NCBI RefSeq assembly: GCF_017876775.1
Contig: NZ_JAGIOP010000001.1
Coordinates: forward strand, 1,674,001-1,738,000
DNA from: Mycolicibacterium lutetiense
Lineage (GTDB): Bacteria; Actinomycetota; Actinomycetes; Mycobacteriales; Mycobacteriaceae
Length of the DNA: 64,000 bases
Direction of reading: 5' to 3'
Part shown: in pieces, positions 37,290 to 46,297 of the stretch
Numbering within the stretch: the stretch's first letter is position 1
How the letters are laid out: each line of letters begins with the position of its first letter
The notes under the pieces: model-generated
Databases searched by the model: none
Told to the model about the DNA's origin: nothing
Seen by the model: the letters and a program-made list of their open reading frames with translations, nothing else
Program-made: the position numbers and the translations under genes

Positions 37290-39107
37290 GTGATCGACCC
37301 CGATGCCATGAAGTACCTGAATCAGGCCATCGGCTCACTCCGGAACTCCAATCACGCGGCAGCGGACCGGGATCTGGACTATGCATGCGAGGCATTTTCC
37401 GACCATTGCGATCTGCACCGGGCTTTGGCGTACTCCCATGTGACCAACCGGGGCGGGTACTTGACGAGCTCCGACATCACCGCGATCCGAAACACCCTGA
37501 ACACCTACGACGAGATGATGTCGGTCATCGACAAGTCGAGTCAGGAGGAATGGTTCGGTGCCGATTGGGTCCTGCCCACCGTCGCACTCATCTTGCCTGC
37601 GGTCACTCGGGGCCAGTACCGCGCCGCATACTCCGCCCTGCTTGTGGAGCAGGGGCGTTACGACGAGGCTCGGGCCGAGTTGGATGCGGCCGCCCGCGAA
37701 CGTGTCGTGCTGGTCGAGAAAAACGCGGTTAGCACGGCCAAGGAGATCGCCGCCGTCGAGTGCCTGCTCTACTTCCACACTTCCCGCTGGGAGGACCTGC
37801 TCAATGTGGCGGGGACTCTGGTGGCGAAAGACACCTCGCCGCTGGAGCAGGCACTGGAGGCCTACGGCACAGCCATGTCCGGAACGGCATTGGCTCATCT
37901 CGGTTCTCACGAGGCAGGGCAGAACAAGCTCCGATACGCGGTGTCGAAGAACTTCCGCGATGTGTCGGCGTGGGCCTCGCTGCAGCTGGGGTTGTCCTGC
38001 CGTACCGCCGGACAGGAAGACGCCGCGCAGAAGGCATTCGGCGACGGCATGCAGTTCAACACACTGCCTGAACTCACTGATGCGATACGCAACAAGAACC
38101 AGCGGATGCGAGTCTCGGCTGCGGATGTGATCGCGGCGCGCACCAGCTACTGGGACGTGGATTCCGAGCCGGACATGGACGACTTCCAGCGCACCTCCTC
38201 TGCAGAGGAACGGCGCGAGATTCTCGACGCGGCACTGGCCGAGTTGAACGCGATCGACGGTATGGACGAGATCAAAGAGCAGATGCTCACCTTGTCCCAC
38301 GAGATCGCTTTCGAGAACGAGCAGCGTCGGCGGGGGATGTCGGTGAAGGCCAAGACGCGTCACATCATCTTCAAAGGACCGCCCGGTACAGGTAAGACAA
38401 CGATCGCCAACCTCATTTCGCGACTGTTCTACGGGCTCGGGGTGATTCGCAACAACACCCTGGTGTCAGCCAACCGGGCGACCCTGGTCGCCGAGTTCGA
38501 AGGGCAGTCAGGACCGAAGACGATCGCCAAGCTCAATGAGGCACGCGGCGGGTGCATCTTCATCGATGAGGCGTACGAGCTTGTGCAGGACCGCCCCGGC
38601 CACAAGGACTCGTTCGGTTCGGAATCACTGACAGCCCTGCTGGAGTACATGGACAACCACCGCGATGACATTCTGGTAATCATCGCGGGTTATCCGGCGC
38701 CGATCGAGCGGTTCCTCGGCGAAAACCCCGGCCTGAAGTCACGTTTCGCCTACTCGATGATGTTCAACACCTACAGCCCCGACGAGATGTGGCGCATCCT
38801 CACCGGAATGGCCGCGAAGGAAGGTCGCGCTGTCGACCCGGCTGTGGAGGGCCGGTTCAAACAGATCATCGAGATCATGTGGGACACCGATGCAAAGGGC
38901 GACAGGGTTCTCGACGTCGCCGGTAACGGCCGCTTCGCCCGCAACGTCTTTGAGCAGGCGCAGGGTCTGTCTTCGCGCCGGCTGATGAGCGGCGGCGTCG
39001 ATCTTGCATCACTGACCAACGAACAATTCATGCAGCTGTCCTCCGAAGATGTGCTTGGCGCGTCGGCCAACATACTCAAAGGGTTCGGCATCATCAACGT
39101 GGCCTAG
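37290..39107 (+). CDS. eccA: EccA-type AAA ATPase
   Basis: A 605-aa protein with an N-terminal TPR-like helical domain (about 1-290) and a C-terminal CbxX/CfxQ AAA domain. Walker A is IFKGPPGTGKTTIANLI at about 363-370, Walker B GGCIFIDEAYELV near 424, and sensor IIAGYPAPIERFL. Domain order and length are those of EccA, the cytosolic chaperone ATPase of ESX systems that releases EspG-bound substrates. No EspG, PE or PPE gene is in the window. GTG 37290 follows GGAAAGGA. Confidence 0.9.
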   Translation: MIDPDAMKYLNQAIGSLRNSNHAAADRDLDYACEAFSDHCDLHRALAYSHVTNRGGYLTSSDITAIRNTLNTYDEMMSVIDKSSQEEWFGADWVLPTVALILPAVTRGQYRAAYSALLVEQGRYDEARAELDAAARERVVLVEKNAVSTAKEIAAVECLLYFHTSRWEDLLNVAGTLVAKDTSPLEQALEAYGTAMSGTALAHLGSHEAGQNKLRYAVSKNFRDVSAWASLQLGLSCRTAGQEDAAQKAFGDGMQFNTLPELTDAIRNKNQRMRVSAADVIAARTSYWDVDSEPDMDDFQRTSSAEERREILDAALAELNAIDGMDEIKEQMLTLSHEIAFENEQRRRGMSVKAKTRHIIFKGPPGTGKTTIANLISRLFYGLGVIRNNTLVSANRATLVAEFEGQSGPKTIAKLNEARGGCIFIDEAYELVQDRPGHKDSFGSESLTALLEYMDNHRDDILVIIAGYPAPIERFLGENPGLKSRFAYSMMFNTYSPDEMWRILTGMAAKEGRAVDPAVEGRFKQIIEIMWDTDAKGDRVLDVAGNGRFARNVFEQAQGLSSRRLMSGGVDLASLTNEQFMQLSSEDVLGASANILKGFGIINVA

Positions 39108-39174
39108 CCGCAACGATATTGCGCACGCCGCCCCGGCGATAGAACAGATCACCGGGGCGGCGACGTCTTCGGCG

Positions 39175-39435
39175 TCAGGACAGTGGCGAGTTCTGCTGCA
39201 GAAAAGCGCGAATGCTCACGGCGCTGAGCTGGTTGCCGAACCGGTCGATGCCGACACGCGCCACGAGCCGATGCTGGGCGTACACGTGGACCATCGCGGT
39301 GTCCTCTCCGCATCGGAAGCGCAGCCTGATCCCGGCGACCGTTACGCAGTACTCGCGGCCGGGTCGAATCTGCCGGACGTCGCCCGAGATCAGTCCGAGC
39401 TTCGCCTCGCACGCAAGAGGATCAGGCACAGACAC
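39175..39435 (-). CDS. Small protein overlapping the dam 3' end
   Basis: About 86 aa from GTG 39435 (or 39429), starting VSVPDPLACEAKLGLIS. The core QIRPGREYCVTVAGIRLRF and VHVYAQHRLVARVG looks like a small beta protein. It overlaps the Dam gene by 14 bp, a coupling arrangement seen throughout this set. The longer upstream extension in this frame is Arg/Cys-rich and lies inside dam, so it was not used. No family recognised. Confidence 0.55.
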   Translation of the reverse strand: MSVPDPLACEAKLGLISGDVRQIRPGREYCVTVAGIRLRFRCGEDTAMVHVYAQHRLVARVGIDRFGNQLSAVSIRAFLQQNSPLS

Positions 39436-40417
39436 CGTCCCCGATCGCGCGCATCGCCGGTGCCGTGACGCACTGCACTGGGTCGGGAACGTCCGGCGGC
39501 CCGTGCTGGACCCATCGCGATGTTCCCGTCTCGAGCAGCCACTGATCGTCGCGAACCGCGAGACTGTCTGCCAGCACAGCGTATTCCTCGGCCACGCGCC
39601 GACGCTGTGCGCTGTAGCGGATCTCATAGGCCAGAACTCGGCGGTCCGGGTAGAGCTCTAGGATGCGCGGATCCTCGTCGTAGGTGAGCAGCCACCTAGC
39701 GCGGCAACCGGTGAGCGCACCAGAAAGCCGCTCGTGGTCGTCGATGGACATTCCACTCGAATACAGTCCGTTGCCGGCAACCAGGTACGGCGGATCGACG
39801 AACAACAGGAGTTCATCTTCGATCCCGACGGTTCCGTTCAGCTCGGCGATCCACACGATCCCGTCGCCTTCGCGGACCCGTATCCGGCTTCCCAGCCGGC
39901 CGATTCGGGCGATGCGGTCGGACAGCCCCTCAGGGTTCCACCGCGAACCCAGATGCCAGCGGCCGGTCTGGCTCTTCCCGCCGATCGGACCGACGCGAGA
40001 ATTGACCATCCCGGACCGGGAGCACCGGTTGATGACCAACGCGGCGAACGCCAGGTCGATGTCGTCGACGTCGGCGCCGGACTCCCGGGCAGCGACCAGC
40101 TCGCGAGCGGCGTGCCACGTACCCATGTCGGGCTGGCTGGCACGTACCACCGCGGCCAACTCGGCGCTGTTGCCGGTGACGGTCCGCCACAGTGCTGCCA
40201 GCGCCGGGTTCCTCTCGGTCAGCCAGAACTCGTCGACGACACCGTGATCGAGAAGGTGTAGTCCTGCGCCGGCACCTCCGGCGAATGGCTCGGCCCACAC
40301 TTCGACGTCCAGGAGGCCGAACTGCGACTGGAAGATCTCGGCGAGGGCAGAGGCCATGCGGGCTTTCCCTCCGGGGTAACGCAGTGGGCTCAGCCACCGG
40401 TCAGACTGTGGCGGCAT
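39422..40417 (-). CDS. dam: D12-class DNA adenine N6-methyltransferase
   Basis: A 331-aa enzyme. Motif I region is SPLRYPGGKARMASALAEIF, and the catalytic motif IV is LFVDPPYLVAGNGLY. FAGGAGAGLHLLDHG is a further SAM-pocket element. This is the Dam/D12 class, which methylates adenine in short sites such as GATC. No cognate restriction enzyme is next to it, so it is an orphan methyltransferase, possibly protecting the element from host restriction. The recognition sequence cannot be predicted. Confidence 0.88.
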   Translation of the reverse strand: MPPQSDRWLSPLRYPGGKARMASALAEIFQSQFGLLDVEVWAEPFAGGAGAGLHLLDHGVVDEFWLTERNPALAALWRTVTGNSAELAAVVRASQPDMGTWHAARELVAARESGADVDDIDLAFAALVINRCSRSGMVNSRVGPIGGKSQTGRWHLGSRWNPEGLSDRIARIGRLGSRIRVREGDGIVWIAELNGTVGIEDELLLFVDPPYLVAGNGLYSSGMSIDDHERLSGALTGCRARWLLTYDEDPRILELYPDRRVLAYEIRYSAQRRRVAEEYAVLADSLAVRDDQWLLETGTSRWVQHGPPDVPDPVQCVTAPAMRAIGDGVCA

Positions 40418-40628
40418 TGGGGATGTCCTTCAGCCGCCGTGGATTACGCGGCATCCGCGCGACTGACTGGCGTGGGGCGAAGGCCTGACCAGTGGCCGTC
40501 GCCCGACACGACGACGGGCGCCTGCAGGTCACGATGTTGCGGGCGGTCAGCATTCGTAGCGCCCTCGTCCATCGAGACTGGGGTGTGATGAGCCAAGCCA
40601 CATGATCCTTGTTTGCGCTCGTCAACAC
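40401..40628 (-). CDS. Small basic protein upstream of dam
   Basis: A 75-aa frame from GTG 40628, overlapping dam by 17 bp. It starts VLTSANKDHVAWLITPQSRW and contains RKMPRNPRR-like basic stretches (ARMPRNPRRLKDIPN). Gene spacing (24 bp from the upstream small gene) supports expression, but there is no clear ribosome-binding site. No family recognised. Confidence 0.45.
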   Translation of the reverse strand: MLTSANKDHVAWLITPQSRWTRALRMLTARNIVTCRRPSSCRATATGQAFAPRQSVARMPRNPRRLKDIPNAATV

Positions 40629-40652
40629 ATCGACACACCTGACGAAGGACGA

Positions 40653-40829
40653 TTACGTCAGCTGCCGCCACTGTGGCTCACCCAGATAAGCGACGAAGAA
40701 CAGTACGTTCGGATCGTCGGCGTTCGCCTCGGAGGCGAAGCGTTCAGCCACATCAAGGGCGGGAGTGGGGCTACCCACTGGGCAAACCTCTCCATGCTGA
40801 TTGCGGTAGGCGGCGGTATACATCTTCAT
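40653..40829 (-). CDS. 58-aa protein of unknown function
   Basis: ATG 40829 with CGGAGA upstream opens a frame to TAA at 40653. The product begins MKMYTAAYRNQHGEVCPVG and continues DVAERFASEANADDPNVLFF; the balanced composition and amphipathic helix look genuine. It is part of the minus-strand string of tiny genes that leads into dam. No family recognised. Confidence 0.55.
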   Translation of the reverse strand: MKMYTAAYRNQHGEVCPVGSPTPALDVAERFASEANADDPNVLFFVAYLGEPQWRQLT

Positions 40830-40861
40830 GATTCTCCGATCCGATAATGGCGCCGATTACG

Positions 40862-41002
40862 TCAACCTGCGTGGGGGCAAGGGTCGCGGTCACCGCACTG
40901 CTCGAAGTGCTCACGCCAATGCTGGTGGTCACGGCGTTCCTCGTACTCGCGCTGCGTAGCCCTGCGTTCTGCTTGTCGGCGTTCTGCCCAGTTTGTGTCC
41001 AT
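40862..41002 (-). CDS. 46-aa charged helical protein
   Basis: ATG 41002 with GCAGGAG upstream encodes MDTNWAERRQAERRATQREY followed by EERRDHQHWREHFEQCGDRD. It is almost all charged and should be one long helix ending with two Cys (CGDRDPC) that could bind metal. It lies 33 bp upstream of the next gene in the string. No family recognised. Confidence 0.5.
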   Translation of the reverse strand: MDTNWAERRQAERRATQREYEERRDHQHWREHFEQCGDRDPCPHAG

Positions 41003-41044
41003 GCCGATAAATCTCCTGCTCTAACAGCGGGCCGATGACATCTG

Positions 41045-41095
41045 TCAGGCCGAGCGGCGTGCATTGGTGACCTGAAGCGTCTTCTGCTCGGTCAT
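41045..41095 (-). CDS. Possible 16-aa ORF coupled to the 154-aa gene
   Basis: ATG 41095 overlaps the stop of the preceding gene (ATGA) and encodes MTEQKTLQVTNARRSA. Only the stop-start overlap supports it; it may be a chance frame. Confidence 0.22.
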   Translation of the reverse strand: MTEQKTLQVTNARRSA

Positions 41096-41556
41096 CGGCG
41101 AACCCTGGTAGCAGCGGCAGACTTTCGGCGAGTCTTGGGCAGAGCAGGGATCTGGTTATTGTCGATCCTGCCTGTGGTGAGCATCGCCGCGCTGACCTCG
41201 GCGGTGCTCACGTCAGCGGCGTCGGCAGCGAAACTCTCCCAGGCGGCGGCCATTGCACCGTCCACCTCGTCACTTGGGCGCACCCGGCTCGGGATGATCG
41301 TGCCGTCGGCCACCGCAGCGGTGACTTCCGCCAGCAGCGCGAACACCTCGGCGATTTCCTCAGCCCGCAACTCGTCGTCGGGGTCCTCCTCCAGCTCGGG
41401 GTGCAGGATCCCGCGGCCGGTGCACGCTGCGATCACTGCTTCGGAAATTTCCTCGGCGGTCTCGGTTTCCAGCGTTGCGGCGATCTCGTCGAAGAAACCG
41501 TCTGGGATCTTGGCCCCCCGTGGCGCTGTGTGCACCGGGAATGTAGGTCCGGTCAT
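41092..41556 (-). CDS. Acidic protein of unknown function
   Basis: A 154-aa protein starting MTGPTFPVHTAPRGAKIPDG. The middle is acidic and helical (EEISEAVIAACTGRGILHPE, then DDELRAEEIAEVFALLAEV), and the tail is very basic (KTRRKSAAATRVRR). No membrane segment. It is the first gene of the minus-strand string leading to dam. No family recognised. Confidence 0.62.
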   Translation of the reverse strand: MTGPTFPVHTAPRGAKIPDGFFDEIAATLETETAEEISEAVIAACTGRGILHPELEEDPDDELRAEEIAEVFALLAEVTAAVADGTIIPSRVRPSDEVDGAMAAAWESFAADAADVSTAEVSAAMLTTGRIDNNQIPALPKTRRKSAAATRVRR

Positions 41557-41722
41557 CGTCTATCTCTCCTTGGTGGAAGTCCACCCGTGCGCCGGTGGGG
41601 AAGGGCGGCGTATGAGTGGGGCCGACGTTATTGCCGAATCAGCCGCGCTCGAAGTCGAACGGCACGACACGCCGGGGGCGTGAGGTGGCAGCCCTCGGTG
41701 AGCTTGAGTGTGTGTCGCGAGC

Positions 41723-43738
41723 TCACGGCGTTGACCGTGACAGCTGTGCGGCGAGTTGGTCGTCCACGGCGCGCACCTCCACGGTCCCGTCCACTGTGAC
41801 TTCGGCGGAGATCACCCGGAATGTGGTTTTCGTGTCGATGATGTCGGCGTTGGTGACCGGCATCGCGTCGCCGGTGAGGTAGCGCACTCGGACCCGGCCT
41901 GCGCCGCCGCGTACGTTGCCGTCCCTGCGGGTCAGCGTGTATCCCTTTGTGGTGAACGCGCCGCCGGTGGGGAACACTTCTGCGATGAACTCCGCTTCAC
42001 GGCCTCGATAGACTGAGGGAACCACCTGCGTGGAGGTCAGTACACGAGGCTGATGGTCACGTCCAGCCACAGCGCGGTGTACTTCGAAGGCGCTGGCCAG
42101 CTTCGCCTCGGCCAGTAGAGCTTGCGCGCCGGCCAGTTCGGGGTTGCGGCCGTGGCGTGCAATCTGATTGGCTGCGGCCACCATTGCCACGCCGTCAGCG
42201 CGGACATCTGCGTGTTCGGGGCACAATGCCTTGCCGGGGGGATTCGTGTGCACCGGCGTGACGGCGTTCCAGTCAACGACCAGCTTCTCGCGAGCCCCCG
42301 GATAGTCCGCGTCCAGCGTGTTCGAGCGGTGGCGGATCTGGAACCCGGCGCGTGCGGCGGCATCGCGGTTGTCCTTGGAAACGCTTCCCGCGTAGCGCTT
42401 GAGCGTGGCCTGGGCGGCTCGTTCGGTCAGCAGCTCTGGCGGAACCTTCGTCTGCAGGAACTCTTTTCGCGCGGCTCGGGCGAAACGCAGGTGCCTGGAG
42501 AGGTCGAAGCCCTCTATCCGGGTGGTCTGCGCTTCGGTGTCTGCCCCGTGGCGCGAGCTGTGTGGACGAGAAGCCAACGCGGCTGCCGTGTGGGCGCGGG
42601 CCTTGCCGGCGAGCAGTTGCGCGCTGCCCGAAGCGTCGGCGGTGTATCCCATGGGTGTGTCACCGTAGAAGGTCCGCTCCAGGATGCGACGGCGTGCGGC
42701 CAAACGCATCGACTGTGCCCGTGGGCTTTTGCCGACCAACATCGACTGGACTGCCGTGTTGAGCCCTGAAGCGTTGGCTCCGGCCGGAACTCGGGTGAAG
42801 TGCTCGAAATCCACATCGGGAATCCGTGCCAGCACGTCTGCGACACGAGCGTCCGGCTCAACAGGCAGCCGCACACCGTCGACGAGCACTGCGGTCCCTC
42901 CACCGGCTCCCGCTACCAATGTGGCGCCGGAAGCCATTTGGATCCCGGCTGTGGAATCGATGTGATGGCGGCGTGCGCCGTCGATCAGGTCGGCCACGGT
43001 CAGGGGACGGTCCTGCTCGTCGTTCAGCCGCTTCACCAGATCGCTGGCGGGGCGTGGGGAGGCAGCGACCTGCGCCTGCTCTGTCACGTCCTCGAACAAC
43101 TTGTCGCTCATGCGCTGCGACACCGTGGTCAGCGCCCCGATCTCATCGAGTGTGTGCCGCGCATAGAACTTCTGTGTGTGCTCCGGCAGCTGGTCGAACG
43201 CGGTGCCCGGCGCTGGAGCAGACATCGCCCCACTGGCGATCGCGTCGATGCGTGTCTCGATGCGCTCCAATTCGGCGGCGGCATCGAGCGGATCAACGAT
43301 GGCGCCGTCGGCGACCAGGTCGCGCTCACATAGCGCCGAGGCCAACTGAATCTTGGTGACCACCATCGGATCGCTCTTGCCGCCGTTGATCTTGGACGAG
43401 GCCTCATTGGAGTTCTCGCGAACTTCACTGAACACGTCGTTGTGCATGCCCGGAACACGCCGCAGCGCCCCCGACTGGGACCGCAACAATTCCGAAGAGA
43501 TTCCCGGCGAAACGGCTTCGAGGCTGACCAAGAGGTTGCTCAGTGATGAGGGCGCCAGAGATGCCACTGCCGCTGCGCTGGCGTTGCTCATCTGACTGCG
43601 AACGTTGTGGGTCACAGTGCGCACCGTGACCCGGTTCTCCTGACGCCGAGCCGAGGCGTCGGCACGCTTGGCGTCGGTCATGACACAGCGGCGGCACTGA
43701 CGAGCTGATCCTGCGAATTCGCTGAGGGAAACGCACAT
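41723..43738 (-). CDS. Large unknown protein with possible ADP-ribosyltransferase-like tail
   Basis: A protein of about 671 aa (652 if ATG 43681 is used). The N-terminal 500 residues are helical and I do not recognise them. The last 115 residues contain VVPSVYRGREAEFIAEVFPT, GGAFTTKGYTLTRR and TNADIIDTKTTFRVISAEV. The order R-G, then a glycine-rich strand, then a final strand with -TxFRV- resembles the ADP-ribosyltransferase fold of phage and toxin proteins. The expected ExE pair is not present (NAD instead), so activity is doubtful. No restriction or relaxase motif is seen. Confidence 0.5.
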   Translation of the reverse strand: MCVSLSEFAGSARQCRRCVMTDAKRADASARRQENRVTVRTVTHNVRSQMSNASAAAVASLAPSSLSNLLVSLEAVSPGISSELLRSQSGALRRVPGMHNDVFSEVRENSNEASSKINGGKSDPMVVTKIQLASALCERDLVADGAIVDPLDAAAELERIETRIDAIASGAMSAPAPGTAFDQLPEHTQKFYARHTLDEIGALTTVSQRMSDKLFEDVTEQAQVAASPRPASDLVKRLNDEQDRPLTVADLIDGARRHHIDSTAGIQMASGATLVAGAGGGTAVLVDGVRLPVEPDARVADVLARIPDVDFEHFTRVPAGANASGLNTAVQSMLVGKSPRAQSMRLAARRRILERTFYGDTPMGYTADASGSAQLLAGKARAHTAAALASRPHSSRHGADTEAQTTRIEGFDLSRHLRFARAARKEFLQTKVPPELLTERAAQATLKRYAGSVSKDNRDAAARAGFQIRHRSNTLDADYPGAREKLVVDWNAVTPVHTNPPGKALCPEHADVRADGVAMVAAANQIARHGRNPELAGAQALLAEAKLASAFEVHRAVAGRDHQPRVLTSTQVVPSVYRGREAEFIAEVFPTGGAFTTKGYTLTRRDGNVRGGAGRVRVRYLTGDAMPVTNADIIDTKTTFRVISAEVTVDGTVEVRAVDDQLAAQLSRSTP

Positions 43739-43851
43739 GTCTGGGTTCTGGCCTTCCGATGCGACAGCTGTGTCATGTCCTTTCTATGCATTCTGGCATG
43801 CCTGTTCTAAATGCCGGGCAAAATACGCGGCAAATCACTGAACCTGATCCT

Positions 43852-44859
43852 TCAGGCAGAGGCCTGAAGGCGTTCGTCGAGCAGATTGAGCGCACGCAGC
43901 GTTGCGGCCTGATCTTCGGACAAACGTCCGCCGCGGTGCCGCCGTCGCTGGGAGACCACCCAGCTGTAGAACCGGTGCCCGGTGTCGATCGGCCGGCCAC
44001 CCAGTTCAACGGACAATGCGACGGCACGGGCGTCGAAATCCGCTTCGCGCGCTGTCCATCGCCATCCGGGAAGTGCGGCCAGGGCATCAGTGCGGGCTGC
44101 GCTCAAATCACCGCGGCGGTGATTGTCGCGCTGGTCGCACACCCAGGCGGCGAGGGCGCATTCGAGGGCCTCTGCAGCTCCCGTCCGCGGGTAGTGTCGG
44201 TGTGCGCTCACGAAGTCACGCAGCGCTTCAAGCTGCTGGGGCCAGGAGATCGGGGACCGAGGGCCGGCCAACGACTGTGCCCAGCCCGGCAAGGTGTCCA
44301 ACAACTGGGCCCGGCGCGCGGATAGTCGGCCTGAACGCAACTCGAAACGTTGCGTGGCAAGCCACCCGGCCAACGCTTCATCATCCCCACGTGCAGGGAT
44401 ATGCCCGAACGTGTCGACGAAGTCGCGCACTCGGGCGAATGCGGATTCCCAGCGGCGCTCCCCAGGGGTCCACGCGAACCCTGGGAGTCGACTCAGGAGT
44501 TCAGCGCGTCCGGCCGGCAGGGACCCTGCCATCGCCCGTCGCCGCTGGCGGCTCAACCACGCGGTGCGTGGGCCGCCGCTGAGATCGTCTCCGGCCTCGC
44601 CGCGGGCGGCGACCTCCAGGTAACGCGAGACCCAGATGTCGCGACGCAGGGACGTGATCCCGGCGGGCAACGCATCCAGTGCGAGCTGCTGGCGCTCCGA
44701 CAGCTTGCCTGCCGCTCGACGGCACCACGACCACACCAGCCATGCGAAGTCGCCGGAAACAGGGTCGGGAGGGGTCGCGGAAGCGGCTACCGACGCGCAG
44801 CGCACCAGCCACGCGGTCTCGGTGTCAGTGGACGTGCCTTGGCGGGCGGGGGTATTCAA
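43852..44859 (-). CDS. Helicase-associated-repeat protein
   Basis: About 335 aa made of five repeats of roughly 65 residues. Each has a Trp/Phe helix, then LAxWLATQR and a terminal GxLSxxRxxLLxxLPGW, for example LAGWLATQRFELRSGRLSAR and LAAWVCDQRDNHRRGDLSAA. This is the helicase-associated (HA) domain, usually found fused to DEAD-box helicases and presumed to bind nucleic acid. Here no helicase is attached. TTG 44859 with GAGAGGA upstream was chosen. Confidence 0.75.
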   Translation of the reverse strand: MNTPARQGTSTDTETAWLVRCASVAASATPPDPVSGDFAWLVWSWCRRAAGKLSERQQLALDALPAGITSLRRDIWVSRYLEVAARGEAGDDLSGGPRTAWLSRQRRRAMAGSLPAGRAELLSRLPGFAWTPGERRWESAFARVRDFVDTFGHIPARGDDEALAGWLATQRFELRSGRLSARRAQLLDTLPGWAQSLAGPRSPISWPQQLEALRDFVSAHRHYPRTGAAEALECALAAWVCDQRDNHRRGDLSAARTDALAALPGWRWTAREADFDARAVALSVELGGRPIDTGHRFYSWVVSQRRRHRGGRLSEDQAATLRALNLLDERLQASA

Positions 44860-44959
44860 AACCGTCGGGTCCTCTCGAGCTTGTCGATGCAGAGCCGCAC
44901 GACCGTAACCACCCGGGGGACGGGGGAGCGAGGGTAGCGCGGTGCTGCACAAGCACCCG

Positions 44960-46168
44960 TCAGACCAGCGTCGGCACCGCATTCAATAGCAGTGCTTCGT
45001 CGTCAGCCCACGCGACCAGATCGTCACCGGCACGCTGCAGCTGCGGGTTGCTGGCCGAGCGGGCCGCTGCCTCATGGACATGTCGGACCCAAGTTGCGGT
45101 GTCCATCAACCGCTTTCCCAGCCTCAGATCAACGGAGTAGATACGGCAACTGGGAACTGCGGCGTCCTTGGGCACCGCCGCCACCTTCGCGATCACCTGT
45201 GATACCGGGGGCATCGGTTCCCATCCGCTACCGTTCCACGTCAACATCAGCGACGCGGTCGCATATTGGGCGAGCTGCACCGCGATCGCCAACCAGGACA
45301 GGTCGATGGAGCTCGACGTCTTGAGGTCGCCGATCATGAGAGTGCCTTCAGCGTCAATGACCAGGAAGTCGAACGTCCCGACCATCCCGGTGGCGGGGAT
45401 GAACACAGTGCGTTCGACCATGGAGGAGACGAAATTCAGGTTATGGCGGCGCATCGCCGCGAACAGCACCACAAGGTAGGGACGAATCATCGAGGGAACG
45501 TCATCGAGCGTCAAGACGCCCTCCAGTACGGCTTGCAGATAGCCGTGCACCATCGTGCCGAACTCGCTGCCGTCGTGGGCGCCGGAGCGGCGGGCCGCCT
45601 GCCACGCCACTGAACTCAGCGCACGCTTGGACGACCAGTCCAGTTCGGAGATGTGCTCGGCGCCGTCAAGGGCAAGTCCGTCGAGCAGTTCTGGGTTGCG
45701 GGCCAGTCCCAGCACCGTCGACCGCAGCTGCCAGTCGGTCAAGTTTCCTGTGTCGTCGAGGACCTTGGCGTGGCTGGTGGCGCGAGTCAGGGTGTCGGTC
45801 TGGCGGATCCCGTCCAGGCCGGGGACCACATAGCTCTTCTTGTCGCGGGTGTAGGCAGGCTGCCACTTGCCGGGAACCTCAGGAGGCGCGGGGATGGCGT
45901 CGGTGGGCGGTGCGTAGGGAGTCCGGGCCGGCGCCACCGGGTCGTCGCACATGGCCAAAACCTGCGACGGGGCTGGCGTGACGCTGCCAATGAGCGGTGC
46001 CGCGGATGGCCCCGCCAAGGTGCCGTTACTGATCACCGACGCAGTCGTCGAGCCGACCGGGGCGACGCTGCCGATTTCCGGGGCAGCGGACAGGGTCGTC
46101 ACAGTGATCGAGGGGCCAGCCGGGGCGACGCTGTAGATCGCCGGTGCGGGCGCCAGTGCTGTGCTCAT
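44960..46168 (-). CDS. PD-(D/E)XK nuclease-like protein
   Basis: A 402-aa protein. The N-terminal 115 residues are Pro/Ala-rich with a repeated APxIxSVAPxG pattern. The C-terminal domain has a RecB/Cas4-like active site: GTMVHGYLQAVLEG gives a helix His, MVGTFDFLVIDAEG the catalytic Asp, and LMIGDLKTSSSID the DxK, followed by a helix with a Gln near QLAQYATASLML. It is next to a RuvC-like resolvase, which suggests DNA end- or junction-processing. No helicase domain is present. Confidence 0.78.
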   Translation of the reverse strand: MSTALAPAPAIYSVAPAGPSITVTTLSAAPEIGSVAPVGSTTASVISNGTLAGPSAAPLIGSVTPAPSQVLAMCDDPVAPARTPYAPPTDAIPAPPEVPGKWQPAYTRDKKSYVVPGLDGIRQTDTLTRATSHAKVLDDTGNLTDWQLRSTVLGLARNPELLDGLALDGAEHISELDWSSKRALSSVAWQAARRSGAHDGSEFGTMVHGYLQAVLEGVLTLDDVPSMIRPYLVVLFAAMRRHNLNFVSSMVERTVFIPATGMVGTFDFLVIDAEGTLMIGDLKTSSSIDLSWLAIAVQLAQYATASLMLTWNGSGWEPMPPVSQVIAKVAAVPKDAAVPSCRIYSVDLRLGKRLMDTATWVRHVHEAAARSASNPQLQRAGDDLVAWADDEALLLNAVPTLV

Positions 46169-46178
46169 GCGGGGCACG

Positions 46179-46297
46179 TTAACTTGCGTGGGCGACAAGA
46201 CGAATTGCCACATGACGGCACGCCGATGCCGATAGCGCGCAGCGGTAGGAGATGTCAGTGCATCGTAAAACAAGTGGCATGTGATGGCGCAAGTTAA
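46179..46297. repeat. 10-bp inverted repeat bracketing the gap between two nuclease genes
   Basis: TTAACTTGCG (46179-46188) recurs inverted as CGCAAGTTAA (46288-46297), the latter covering the stop codon of the RuvC-like gene. It frames the 125-bp gap before the PD-(D/E)XK gene. Function unknown. Confidence 0.4.

Noticed and set aside
41723..43738. Considered as a conjugative relaxase
   Set aside because: No HUH or three-His motif, no catalytic Tyr cluster and no helicase motifs are seen.
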